Shown: in pieces, positions 42,538 through 51,106 of the stretch | Position numbering within the stretch: position 1 is the first letter of the stretch | Layout: the number at the start of each line of letters is the position of its first letter | Origin: Sphingomonas sp. NFR15 | Lineage (GTDB): Bacteria; Pseudomonadota; Alphaproteobacteria; Sphingomonadales; Sphingomonadaceae | NCBI RefSeq assembly: GCF_900103265.1 | Contig: NZ_FMWX01000010.1 | Coordinates: 1-64,000, forward strand | Direction: 5' to 3' | Length of the DNA stretch: 64,000 nt | Notes under the pieces: generated by a model | What the model was told of the DNA's origin: nothing | Database searches by the model: none | The model's input: the letters and a program-made list of their open reading frames with translations, nothing else | Position numbers and translations under genes: made by a program

Positions 42538-42573
42538 TGACGAAACGAGGGCGGTCGCTCAAGCCGGGCCACA

Positions 42574-44115
42574 TCACCGCATCAGCACGGCCTCGAAACA
42601 CGCGCCTCGCTCCACCGCCACCGCCGCGATCGTTCCCCCGCTCGCCGCCAGCAGCGAGCGCGCGATCGCGAGGCCCAGTCCGGTGCCGCCCGCCTCGCGC
42701 CGTCCGGTGAAGAACGGCTCGAAAATCCGCTCATGGTCGGCGGGCGCAATGCCGGGGCCGTCGTCCGTGACGGTGATCCGGACGGTGTCGCCCGCGATGA
42801 TGCCGATCGTCACCGCGCGCGCGCCGGCCTGACGGCTGTTCTCCAGCAATGTCTCGAGTACGGTCTCGATCACCTCGGGCGTGATTCGCGCCGCCGCGGC
42901 GCCGACGCCCGCGAGCGTCACCGCGAAGCCATCCGCGCGACATGAGTCCGCCACGCGCCGCGCCGCCGCGACGACATCAGCGCTCGCGCCGGCGTCGATC
43001 GTCACCATGTCGGCGCGGGCGAGATCGAGCAGCCGCTGTACGAGCCGCTGCAACCGCTCGGCATCGGCGGCGGCGTTGGCGAGGAAGCGCGCGCGCTCGT
43101 CCGGCGCCATCGTGCCGCCATGCTCGTCGAGCAGTTCGAGCGCACCGCGTATACCCGCGATCGGCGTCTTGAACTCGTGGCTCACCGCCGCCGCGAAATC
43201 GCGCAGATAGCGCGAGCGCCGCTCGATCCGCGCCGCCATGCCACGGAACGCGTCGTAGAGTTGCGCGATCTCGATCGCGGCGGTGACGGGCGTGTCGGGC
43301 ATCTCGACATGCCCGAGCGCCACGCCTTCGCTGGCGCGCGCGAGCTGGTCGATCGGCCGCGCGATCCCGCGCGACAGCAGCCCGACCAGCACCAGCAAGG
43401 TCGCGAGAATCAAGGCGATGCCGGTCAGGATCGCCGCCGCGTCCTGACGGATGCCGACGAACAGCCCGCGCGGGCTGCGCGACGACAGCACCACGCCGAT
43501 CACGCGCCCGCCGAACAGCACCGGCCGCGCATGATGCACGCGAATCGCATAGGCGCGGCTCAGCACCGCCAGCCAGCGCGCCTGCCCCCGCGCGCGCAGC
43601 ACGGTCGCGGCGCGGCCGGCGAGCGCCGCGCGCACCTCGGGCAGCGCGGCATAGCGCCGGCCCACGTCGCCGCGCCCGAGCACGACCACGCCGCGCGCGT
43701 CGAGCAGCCGCGTCGCGGTCAGCGTCACCGCCGCCGCGTCGCTCGCGATCGGCAGGATCGCGCGCGCCGCCCGCGCGGCGCGCGGATCGCCGGCGAAGCG
43801 GCCGCGCGGCGCGCGCTGCGGCGGCAGGATCGGCATCGTCCGCAGGTCGATCCGCGGCGGCTCGGGCGCGAGCCGGCGCGGCGCGGGATCGGCCAGCCCC
43901 GCCGCCCACGCCGCCTTGTACGCCGCGCCGAGCACCGCGCCCTGCGCGATCAGCTCGGCCTCGGTCTGCTGGACGATCGTGTTCTCGTACACGCGCAGGA
44001 ACAGCGCGGCGACGCCGGGCAGCGCCGCCACGAACAGCAACGTGCCGAACAGGATCGTGCGGATGCGCAGCTTCGGCCAGTGGCGCTTGGCGAGCGCCTT
44101 GGCCCATCCGATCAT
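42574..44115 (-). CDS. Sensor histidine kinase (CreC-like architecture)
   Basis: A 513-residue membrane kinase. Helix 1 (about 22-42) and helix 2 (about 228-248) bracket a periplasmic sensor domain of about 185 residues. A HAMP linker follows, then the H-box AAVSHEFKTPIAGIRGALELL (His313), N-box VLETLLENSRQAGA, and ATP motifs TDDGPGI, FEPFFTGRREAGGTGLGLAIA. The HEFKTPL-type box and layout resemble CreC or BaeS. The signal is unknown. It lies 30 bases after its regulator gene. Confidence 0.88.
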   Translation of the reverse strand: MIGWAKALAKRHWPKLRIRTILFGTLLFVAALPGVAALFLRVYENTIVQQTEAELIAQGAVLGAAYKAAWAAGLADPAPRRLAPEPPRIDLRTMPILPPQRAPRGRFAGDPRAARAARAILPIASDAAAVTLTATRLLDARGVVVLGRGDVGRRYAALPEVRAALAGRAATVLRARGQARWLAVLSRAYAIRVHHARPVLFGGRVIGVVLSSRSPRGLFVGIRQDAAAILTGIALILATLLVLVGLLSRGIARPIDQLARASEGVALGHVEMPDTPVTAAIEIAQLYDAFRGMAARIERRSRYLRDFAAAVSHEFKTPIAGIRGALELLDEHGGTMAPDERARFLANAAADAERLQRLVQRLLDLARADMVTIDAGASADVVAAARRVADSCRADGFAVTLAGVGAAAARITPEVIETVLETLLENSRQAGARAVTIGIIAGDTVRITVTDDGPGIAPADHERIFEPFFTGRREAGGTGLGLAIARSLLAASGGTIAAVAVERGACFEAVLMR

Positions 44116-44145
44116 AAAGAGGGGGCGATCATGAAGCGGAGCCGA

Positions 44146-44841
44146 TCACGTACAGCCGCCGATCCGGTAGCCGATCCCGGCGCGCGTCTCGATCAGGTCC
44201 ACACCGGCGGGGAATTTGGCGCGGACGTTGCGGACATGGCTGTCGATCGTCCGGTCGGTGATCGCGAAGCCGGGGCCGTGCAGCCGGTCGATGATCCGGT
44301 CGCGGCTGAACACGCGCCCCGGCATCGCGGCGAGCAGCGCGAGCAGTTCGAACTCGGTCGCGGTCAGGGCGACGGGCACATCGTCCCACCGCGCCTCCCA
44401 TCCCTCGGGGTCGAGCGACAGCCGCCCGTGCGCGATCCGCGCCGGGGTCGGCGCCGGCACGGACGCGCCGCCGCGCTTGAGGATCGCGCCGACCCGCGCG
44501 ACCACCTCGCGCGGCGAGAACGGCTTCACGACATAATCGTCCCCGCCGATCTCGATGCCGACGATCCGGTCGATCTCGTCGTCGCGCGAGGACAGGAACA
44601 GGATCGGCAGCGCGGCCTGATCGGCCGGCCCCGCGCGCAGCCGCCTGCACAGCTCCAGCCCGTCCAGCCGCGGCATGTTGATGTCGAGCACGATCAGGTC
44701 GGGCGGCCGCCGCGCGATCGCCGCCAGCGCCGCCTCGCCGTCGGGGGCTTCCTCGGCGGTCATCCCCGCCTTGCCGAGCGCGAAGCTCAGCAGGTCGCGG
44801 ATATGCGGATCATCGTCGACGACGAGGATGTGGCGGGTCAT
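44146..44841 (-). CDS. OmpR-family response regulator
   Basis: A 231-residue regulator with a receiver domain (1-120: DDD 9-11, phospho-acceptor Asp53 in VLDINMP, SS and K of VVKPF) and a winged-helix DNA-binding domain (about 140-230: LTATEFELLALLAAMPGRVFSR...VRNVRAKF). It is paired with the downstream kinase gene. Start ATG 44841 is adopted because MTRHILVVDDD begins the receiver. ATG 44850 is a near alternative. Confidence 0.9.
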   Translation of the reverse strand: MTRHILVVDDDPHIRDLLSFALGKAGMTAEEAPDGEAALAAIARRPPDLIVLDINMPRLDGLELCRRLRAGPADQAALPILFLSSRDDEIDRIVGIEIGGDDYVVKPFSPREVVARVGAILKRGGASVPAPTPARIAHGRLSLDPEGWEARWDDVPVALTATEFELLALLAAMPGRVFSRDRIIDRLHGPGFAITDRTIDSHVRNVRAKFPAGVDLIETRAGIGYRIGGCT

Positions 44842-44941
44842 GGCGCGCATGATCGGGGTCCGGGTGGTGGCGGTCAACCATGCCATGCCGCGCGCGCGTC
44901 GAGCGGTGGTCCGCGGCCCGTGGAGAAACCGTGCAGGGCGG

Positions 44942-46717
44942 TCAGCCCGCCCCCACCGCGCGTTCGGTGCGGTTCCGTCCGAGCGCCTTCGCCCGGTACA
45001 GCGCCTCGTCCGCGCGCGAGAACAGCGCGTCCACGCTCAGGTCGCGGCGCAGCGGCATCACCCCCGCGCTCATCGTGATCGAGAAACAGTCGTGCGGCGC
45101 CGGGATCAGCGTCCGCGCGAGCAGGTCGCGCAAGCGGTCGCAGATCGCCACCGCCGCCGCCGTGTCGCGCCCGGCGAACAGGATCGCGAATTCCTCGCCG
45201 CCGATCCGCCCGACCGCGTCCTCCGCGCGCAGGTTGGTGCGCAGCAGATCGGCCAGCACGAGCAGCGCGGTGTCGCCGGTGGCGTGGCCGTGGACGTCGT
45301 TGACCAGCTTGAAATAATCGAGATCGACCAAAGCCAGCGCGCCGGGCGGATCGTCGCCGCGCAGCCGCTCATCGACCCGCCGGCGGAAGGCGGTGCGGTT
45401 GAGCAGCCCGGTCAGCGGATCGCTCGCGGCGGCGCGTTCCAGCTCCGCCTCGCGCTGCTTGCGCCCCTCGAGGTCGCGCAGGATGCAGACGATCGCGTCG
45501 GGCGCGCCATTCGCGTCGACCACGATGCGGCTGTTGCCCTCGAACCAGCTCACCGTCCCGTCGGCCTTGATCGCGCGGAACTCGAAGGCGTGGCTGCGCT
45601 CGGGCGTGGCGAGGCCGGCCGCGTAGATCGCCCGCACGCGCGCGCGGTCCTCGGGGTAGATCAGGTCGATTATGCTGGTGCCGAGCAGCGCCTCGGGCTC
45701 GTACAGCGCGATCTCGCGCACCGCGGGCGAGACGAAGCGTACAGTCCCGTCGGGGTCGAACGTCAGCATGATGTCGGTCGCATTGTCGGCGAGCAGCCGG
45801 TAGCGCGCCTCGTTCTCGGCGAGCGCGCGCACCAGCGTCTCGCGCTGCACCAGCAGCGCCGCGATCGGCAGCGCGGTCAGGAACATCACGACCAGATAGA
45901 AATGGAAGACCTGCAGCCGCAGCGCGGCATCGCCGTGCATCAGCATCACCGGGCCGTGCCCGGCGATCGTCAGCAGGCCGCCGATCGTCGCGACGATCAC
46001 CACGCTCACCGCCGCGCCGACCCGCTCGAAGGCGACCGTCGCGATCATCACCGGCAGAAAGGGCAGGAACAGCAGCGGCAGCGTACTCTGCCAGAACGCG
46101 CCGAACGTCGTCGCCGCGACCAGAAGCGCGGCGCCCGCCGCCGCGCCGCCGCGCCCGGGCCGGGCCAGCTCGGCCCACGCGCCCTCGTCGCGCCGCACCA
46201 CCAGCGCGAGCGGGGTGCCGAGCAGCAGCCCGCATCCGTGCCCGATGATCCAATCCGACCAAACCTGCAGCACGGCGAGATGCAGCGTCTCCGCCGCCAG
46301 CACGGCGCCGGGCAGGCCGCTCAGCAAGGTCGCGACGGCGCAGGCGGCGACAAAGGCCGGGATCGTCCTCACCGAGCGGAACAGCGTGTCGGAGACGCGC
46401 CAGTGCCGCAGCAGCGCCGCCGCGACCACCGCCTCGCCGACATCGACCAGCGCGACCGGCATCGCGACCAGGCGGATGCCGATCGCGGTGAAGACGGCGC
46501 ACACCATGCCCAGCCAGGCCGCGATCGCGATCGGCAGCCAGCGGCGCGGCGGGGTGCGGCACAAGGTCGCGAGCAGCGGCCCGTTGGCGAGCCAGATCAG
46601 CGCGATGCCGTGGTTGAAGCGCGTCAGCAGCGCCGCCGCCGCGGTCAGCACCGCGTAGAGGATGAACGTCCAGACGATAGTGGCCGCGAAGCCGCCCGAT
46701 CGATCCCGAAAGCTCAT
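44942..46717 (-). CDS. Diguanylate cyclase with MASE1 and PAS domains
   Basis: A 591-residue inner-membrane enzyme producing cyclic di-GMP. Residues 1-280 hold about eight helices of a MASE1-type sensor (GIALIWLANGPLLA is typical). A PAS/PAC domain follows (about 290-410: ENEARYRLLADNATDIMLTF ... WFEGNSRIVVD), then GGDEF (about 420-580) with the active-site loop RIGGEEFAIL. The inhibitory RxxD site is not evident (LRAED precedes the loop at a different spacing). ATG 46717 has GAAG 5 bases upstream. A GTG 18 bases earlier is an alternative. Confidence 0.9.
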   Translation of the reverse strand: MSFRDRSGGFAATIVWTFILYAVLTAAAALLTRFNHGIALIWLANGPLLATLCRTPPRRWLPIAIAAWLGMVCAVFTAIGIRLVAMPVALVDVGEAVVAAALLRHWRVSDTLFRSVRTIPAFVAACAVATLLSGLPGAVLAAETLHLAVLQVWSDWIIGHGCGLLLGTPLALVVRRDEGAWAELARPGRGGAAAGAALLVAATTFGAFWQSTLPLLFLPFLPVMIATVAFERVGAAVSVVIVATIGGLLTIAGHGPVMLMHGDAALRLQVFHFYLVVMFLTALPIAALLVQRETLVRALAENEARYRLLADNATDIMLTFDPDGTVRFVSPAVREIALYEPEALLGTSIIDLIYPEDRARVRAIYAAGLATPERSHAFEFRAIKADGTVSWFEGNSRIVVDANGAPDAIVCILRDLEGRKQREAELERAAASDPLTGLLNRTAFRRRVDERLRGDDPPGALALVDLDYFKLVNDVHGHATGDTALLVLADLLRTNLRAEDAVGRIGGEEFAILFAGRDTAAAVAICDRLRDLLARTLIPAPHDCFSITMSAGVMPLRRDLSVDALFSRADEALYRAKALGRNRTERAVGAG

Positions 46718-46835
46718 AAGTGCTTCATATCGCACGAGGCTTAACGCGCGATTGCCAATCGCACGCCTATGGGCGCGCAGCGTGCCGGGTCTGCCGATGA
46801 TCGTTCCGGGCGGCGGGCTGGCAAGGCCGATCGGC

Positions 46836-48041
46836 TCAGCCGGTGCGCGCCGGCGTGTTGACGCCCATGCTCTGCAGATAGCGCTTCACGTTGCGCGCGG
46901 CCTGGCGCAGCCGCTGTTCGTTCTCGACCATCGCGATCCGCACGAACCCTTCGCCATTCTCGCCATAGCCGACCCCCGGCGCGACCGCGACCTTGGCGTG
47001 GGTGAGCAACTGCTTGGAGAATTCGAGGCTGCCGAGATGCTTGAGCGCGGGCGGCAACGGCGCCCAGGCGAACATGCTCGCGGGCGGCGCGGGTATGTCC
47101 CAGCCGGCGCGGGCGAAGCTCTCGACCAGCACGTCGCGGCGCTTGTGGTAGAGCACGCGATTGGCCTCGACGATATCCTGCGGGCCATTGAGCGCCGCGC
47201 ACGCCGCCGCCTGGATCGGCGTGAACGCACCGTAATCGAGGTAGGATTTCACCCGCGTCATCGCCGCGATCAGCTTGGCGTTGCCCACCGCGAAGCCGAT
47301 CCGCCAGCCCGCCATCGAATAGGTCTTGCTGAGCGAGGTGAACTCGATCGCGACGTCCTTGGCGCCTTTCACCTGGAGGATCGAGACGGTCGGCTTGCCG
47401 TCGTAATAGAGTTCCGAATAGGCGAGGTCCGAGATGATCCAGACCTGGTTCTCCTTCGCCCACGCGACAAGCCGCTCGTAGAAGGCGAGATCGACCGTCT
47501 CGGCGGTCGGGTTCGACGGATAGTTGACGACGAGGATCGACGGGCGCGGCACTGTGAAGGCGATCGCGCGATCGAGGCTCTCGAAATAGTGTTCGTCGGG
47601 CGTGGTCGGCACCGCGCGGATCGTCGCGCCGGCGATGATGAAGCCGAAGGTGTGGATCGGATAGGAGGGGTTGGGCGCGAGCACGACGTCGCCCGGCGCG
47701 GTGATCGCGGTGGCGAGGCTGGCGAGCCCCTCCTTCGATCCCATCGTCACCACCACCTCGGTCTCGGGGTCGACATCGACGCCGAAGCGGCGGCCGTAAT
47801 AATTCGCCTGCGCGCGGCGCAGCCCCGGAATGCCCTTCGACTGCGAATAGCCGTGCGCGCCCGGCTTGCTCGCCACTTCGCACAGTTTCTCGATGACATG
47901 CGGCGGCGGCGGCAGATCGGGATTGCCCATGCCGAGATCGATGATGTCCTCGCCGCCCGCGCGCGCTTCGGCCCGCATCGCGTTCACTTCGGCGATGATA
48001 TAGGGCGGCAGGCGCTTCATGCGGTAGAATTCGTCGGACAC
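46836..48041 (-). CDS. Class I/II aminotransferase, AlaC-like
   Basis: A 401-residue PLP-dependent enzyme. Motifs DIIDLGMGNPDLPPP at the N-terminus, NYPSNPTAETVD, and SLSKTYSMAGWRIGF with the PLP lysine. The pattern matches alanine-forming aminotransferases (AlaC/YfdZ), which are often labelled LL-diaminopimelate aminotransferase. The start is a GTG at 48041 with GGAAG 5 bases upstream. Divergent from phaC with 98 bases between starts. Confidence 0.87.
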   Translation of the reverse strand: MSDEFYRMKRLPPYIIAEVNAMRAEARAGGEDIIDLGMGNPDLPPPPHVIEKLCEVASKPGAHGYSQSKGIPGLRRAQANYYGRRFGVDVDPETEVVVTMGSKEGLASLATAITAPGDVVLAPNPSYPIHTFGFIIAGATIRAVPTTPDEHYFESLDRAIAFTVPRPSILVVNYPSNPTAETVDLAFYERLVAWAKENQVWIISDLAYSELYYDGKPTVSILQVKGAKDVAIEFTSLSKTYSMAGWRIGFAVGNAKLIAAMTRVKSYLDYGAFTPIQAAACAALNGPQDIVEANRVLYHKRRDVLVESFARAGWDIPAPPASMFAWAPLPPALKHLGSLEFSKQLLTHAKVAVAPGVGYGENGEGFVRIAMVENEQRLRQAARNVKRYLQSMGVNTPARTG

Positions 48042-48139
48042 TGGATCTTCCCAAGGTCGCAAAGGCGCGACGGCACGCTTATAGAACTCGAACGGCCATC
48101 GACGAAAGCAAAACCCGCCAGGGGCGAAGGAGAACGCGC

Positions 48140-49909
48140 GTGAGCGAGACCGATACCAAGCAACGGCCCGGCGCGGCTCCGACGGGCGCGGGTTTCGGCT
48201 TGCCCAGCCTGGAGGAGATGCAGCACTGGACGCTGATCCTCGGCCGGCTCCAGCAACTCGCGCTCGAACATGGGCTCGCCGCGATGCAGCCGGCCGACGC
48301 CGGCGCGGTGCCGCCGATCCCCGGCGTCACCGATCCGGCGACGGTGGCGCGCGCCAAGGATTTCTGGCGCGACAGCATCGCGCTGTGGCAGCACCTGCTC
48401 GATCCCGCCGCGCAAGGCCCGGCGCAGCGCCCCGAACAGACCGCCGACCGCCGCTTCCGCGATCCGCGCTGGCACGATAATCCGGTGTTCGACTGGATTC
48501 GCCAGAGCTACTTCCTGCTCTCGGACCATCTGCTCCGCGCGGTCGAGTCGATCGAGGGGGTCGAGGGCAAGCAGAAGGAGCAGCTCCGCTTCGCCACGCG
48601 CGCCTTCATCGACGCGATGAGCCCGAGCAACTTCCCCGCCACCAACCCGCAGGTGCTCGAAAAGACGATCGAGACGCGTGGCGAGAATCTCGTCAAGGGC
48701 TTGCAGAACATGCTCGCCGACATCTCCAAGGGGCAGATGACGCAGGTGGCGCCGGGCGCGTTCGAGCTTGGCCGTAACCTCGCCGTCACCCCCGGCAAGG
48801 TGATCCATCGCACCCCGCTGTACGAACTGATCCAATATGCGCCGACCACGCCCAACGTGCTCAAGACGCCGATCGTGATCTTCCCGCCGTGGATCAACCG
48901 CTTCTACATTCTCGATCTCACGCCCGAGAAGAGCTTCGTGCGCTGGGCGGTCGATCAGGGCATCACCGTGCTGATGGTGTCGTGGAAATCCGCCGACGCG
49001 AGCCTCAAGCATGTCGTGTGGGACGATTACGTCGCCGCGCAGATCGACGCGATCGAGGCGACCCGCGCCGCGCTCAAGGTCGATCGCGTCCACGCGATCG
49101 GCTATTGCGTGGCGGGGACCACGCTCGCCGCCACGCTCGCGCTGCTCGCGGCGCGCGGGCGCGCCGACATCGTGGCGAGCGCGACCTTCTTCACCGCGCA
49201 GGTCGATTTCGCGGATGCCGGCGAATTGCTCCATTTCGTCGATGATGCCCAACTCGCGATGTTCAAGGAACTGAGCCCCGACGGCTATCTCGACGGGCGC
49301 TACATGGCGGCGACCTTCAACCTGCTGCGCGGGCGCGATCTGATCTGGAATTATGTCACCAACAACTATCTGCTCGGCAATGATTACGCGCCGTTCGACC
49401 TGCTCCACTGGAACAGCGACATCACCAACCTGCCGGCGAAATGGCATCTCAGCTATCTGAGCGACCTGTACCGCGACAATCTGCTCGCAACGCCCGGCGC
49501 GCTGAGCGTCGATGGCACGCCGATCGACCTCGGGCGGATCGAGACCCCCGCGTATGTGCAGGCGGGCCGCGAGGATCATATCGCCCCGGCCGAAAGCGTG
49601 TGGAAACTGACCGAGCACCTCAAGGGGCCGGTGCGCTTCGTGCTGGCCGGGTCGGGGCATATCGCCGGCGTGGTCAACCACCCGGAGGCGAACAAATACC
49701 AATATTGGAGCGACGCGGAACCAAAGGGCACGCTCGACGATTTCCTCGCCGCCGCGCGCGAGACTCCGGGGAGCTGGTGGCCCGATTGGGCGGCGTGGCT
49801 GCGCGCGATAGATTCGGCGACGGTGCGCGCGACCGGCGCGCGCAAACCGGGCGGCGGAACCGCGAAGGCGCTCGACGACGCGCCCGGGCGCTACGTTCGG
49901 GAAAGATGA
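48140..49909 (+). CDS. phaC: Class I poly(3-hydroxyalkanoate) synthase PhaC
   Basis: A 589-residue polymerase that builds PHA from hydroxyacyl-CoA. The lipase-like box GYCVAGT contains nucleophile Cys323 (Cys319 in Cupriavidus necator). Catalytic Asp is in AGREDHIAP and His in GSGHIAGVVNHP. The N-terminal domain (VFDWIRQSYFLLS) and WWPDW near the C-terminus are conserved. The start is GTG 48140 with AGGAGA upstream. No phaA, phaB or phaR is adjacent; the phasin gene follows after 133 bases. Confidence 0.96.
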   Translation: MSETDTKQRPGAAPTGAGFGLPSLEEMQHWTLILGRLQQLALEHGLAAMQPADAGAVPPIPGVTDPATVARAKDFWRDSIALWQHLLDPAAQGPAQRPEQTADRRFRDPRWHDNPVFDWIRQSYFLLSDHLLRAVESIEGVEGKQKEQLRFATRAFIDAMSPSNFPATNPQVLEKTIETRGENLVKGLQNMLADISKGQMTQVAPGAFELGRNLAVTPGKVIHRTPLYELIQYAPTTPNVLKTPIVIFPPWINRFYILDLTPEKSFVRWAVDQGITVLMVSWKSADASLKHVVWDDYVAAQIDAIEATRAALKVDRVHAIGYCVAGTTLAATLALLAARGRADIVASATFFTAQVDFADAGELLHFVDDAQLAMFKELSPDGYLDGRYMAATFNLLRGRDLIWNYVTNNYLLGNDYAPFDLLHWNSDITNLPAKWHLSYLSDLYRDNLLATPGALSVDGTPIDLGRIETPAYVQAGREDHIAPAESVWKLTEHLKGPVRFVLAGSGHIAGVVNHPEANKYQYWSDAEPKGTLDDFLAAARETPGSWWPDWAAWLRAIDSATVRATGARKPGGGTAKALDDAPGRYVRER

Positions 49910-49962
49910 AGCCCCGCTTTATTGTCTCCATTATGGCTCCAACATTGCAGCATGACAGCCAT

Positions 49963-50011
49963 GTTGCACTGCAACAAACTTCTTGCGGTCGTGGATCGAC
50001 TTCGATATATT
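49963..50011 (+). promoter_or_regulatory. Phasin gene promoter with TGC-type palindrome
   Basis: GTTGCACTGCAAC (49963-49975) is an exact 13-base palindrome. It is followed by TTGCGG (49983-49988), a 17-base spacer and TATATT (50006-50011), a good sigma-70-like pair ending 31 bases before the ATG. PhaR repressors of phasin genes bind TGC/GCA-rich palindromes, so this may be a PhaR site. That link is inferred. Confidence 0.5.
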
Positions 50012-50042
50012 GCGTGACAGCAATACGGCAGGAGACGATCAT

Positions 50043-50891
50043 ATGGCCGGTGACAATCCCAAGCCCGCGACGCGCGGCAAGGGGCCGAACAAGCCGGCCG
50101 TGCCGGTGCCTCCCGCCGCAGCCGCTTCGCCGACCCCGGCCGCCGCGCCGAAACCGCCCAAGCCGGTAGCATCGAAGCCCGCACCCAAGGCGAAGCCGCC
50201 GGTGCCGATGCTGCCCGAACCCGTTGCCGCTCAGGCCGCCGAGCCGGCGCCGACGCTCGCCGCGCCGGTGATCCCGGAAGTGGTGGTGCCGCCCGTCACG
50301 CTTCCCCCGGTCGCCGCCAAGCCGGCGCCGGAGCCCGTCGCCGCGGCGCCCGAACCCGCTCCCCAGCCCGTCACCGCGCCGGAGCCTCCCGTTTCTACCC
50401 CGCCCCCAGCCCCGGAACCGTCTTCCGCGGCGATCTCGCACAAGGAAAAGACCATGGAAGCCACGATCCAGGACGCCACCGCCAAGACCCAGACCTATTT
50501 CGGCGACGCCAATGAGCGCGCCAAGGCCGCTTTCGAGAAGAGCACCAAGCTGTTCGAGGACATGAACGCGTTCGGCAAGGGCAACATCGAAGCCGTCGTC
50601 GAATCGAGCAAGATCGCGGCCAAGGGCTTCGAATCGTTCGGTCAGGAAGCCGCCGAATACACGCGCAAGCAGTTCGAAGGCGCGACCGCGATGATGAAGA
50701 GCTTCGCGTCGGTGAAGTCGCCGACCGAGCTGTTCAAGCTCCAGAGCGACTATTTCCGCCAGTCGTTCGACTCGCTCGTCGCCGAATCGTCGAAGCACAC
50801 CGAAGCGCTGCTCAAGCTGGCCGGCGAAGTCGCCCAGCCGCTGTCGAACCGCGTCGCGCTCGCCGCCGAAAAGGCCAAGATCGCCGCCTGA
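50043..50891 (+). CDS. phaP: Phasin family protein with Pro/Ala-rich N-terminal extension
   Basis: A 282-residue PHA-granule surface protein. Residues 1-135 are low-complexity Pro/Ala/Lys/Val (PKPPKPVASKPAPKAKPPVP) with no predicted fold. Residues about 140-282 form the helical phasin_2 domain (YFGDANERAKAAFEKSTKLFEDM ... AEYTRKQFEGATAMMKSF). Usual phasins are about 110-190 residues, so the extension is notable. The ATG at 50043 has GGAGA 7 bases upstream. It follows phaC but has its own promoter. Confidence 0.9.
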   Translation: MAGDNPKPATRGKGPNKPAVPVPPAAAASPTPAAAPKPPKPVASKPAPKAKPPVPMLPEPVAAQAAEPAPTLAAPVIPEVVVPPVTLPPVAAKPAPEPVAAAPEPAPQPVTAPEPPVSTPPPAPEPSSAAISHKEKTMEATIQDATAKTQTYFGDANERAKAAFEKSTKLFEDMNAFGKGNIEAVVESSKIAAKGFESFGQEAAEYTRKQFEGATAMMKSFASVKSPTELFKLQSDYFRQSFDSLVAESSKHTEALLKLAGEVAQPLSNRVALAAEKAKIAA

Positions 50892-50912
50892 TCGCCGGCG
50901 TTCGGGAATAGG

Positions 50913-50944
50913 AAAGGGGCCGCCCGCGAGGGCGGCCCCTTTTC
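50913..50944 (+). terminator. Rho-independent terminator of the phasin gene
   Basis: AAAGGGGCCGCCC pairs with GGGCGGCCCCTTT around a GCGA loop and runs into TTTT, 22 bases after the stop codon. Confidence 0.85.
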
Positions 50945-50963
50945 GTGTGTGGGCTGTAATCGC

Positions 50964-51094
50964 AATCCTACCCCGCCAGGGGGAGGTGTCGCCAAAGGCG
51001 ACGGAGGGGGAGGGCGCGATTCGCGCGCGACCGTTTCGCCGCCCGCCCCCTCCGTCACGCTACGCGTGCCACCTCCCCCTGGCGGGGGAGGATT
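50964..51094. repeat. Extragenic inverted repeat (family D, CCGCCAGGGGGAGGT type)
   Basis: Left arm AATCCTACCCCGCCAGGGGG (from 50964) and right arm CCCCCTGGCGGGGGAGGATT (to 51094) are reverse complements with one mismatch. Inner GACGGAGGGGG and CCCCCTCCGTC also pair. It lies between the convergent phasin and murA genes and differs in sequence from the other families. Confidence 0.78.
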
Positions 51095-51106
51095 TCACAC
51101 AGGCCG

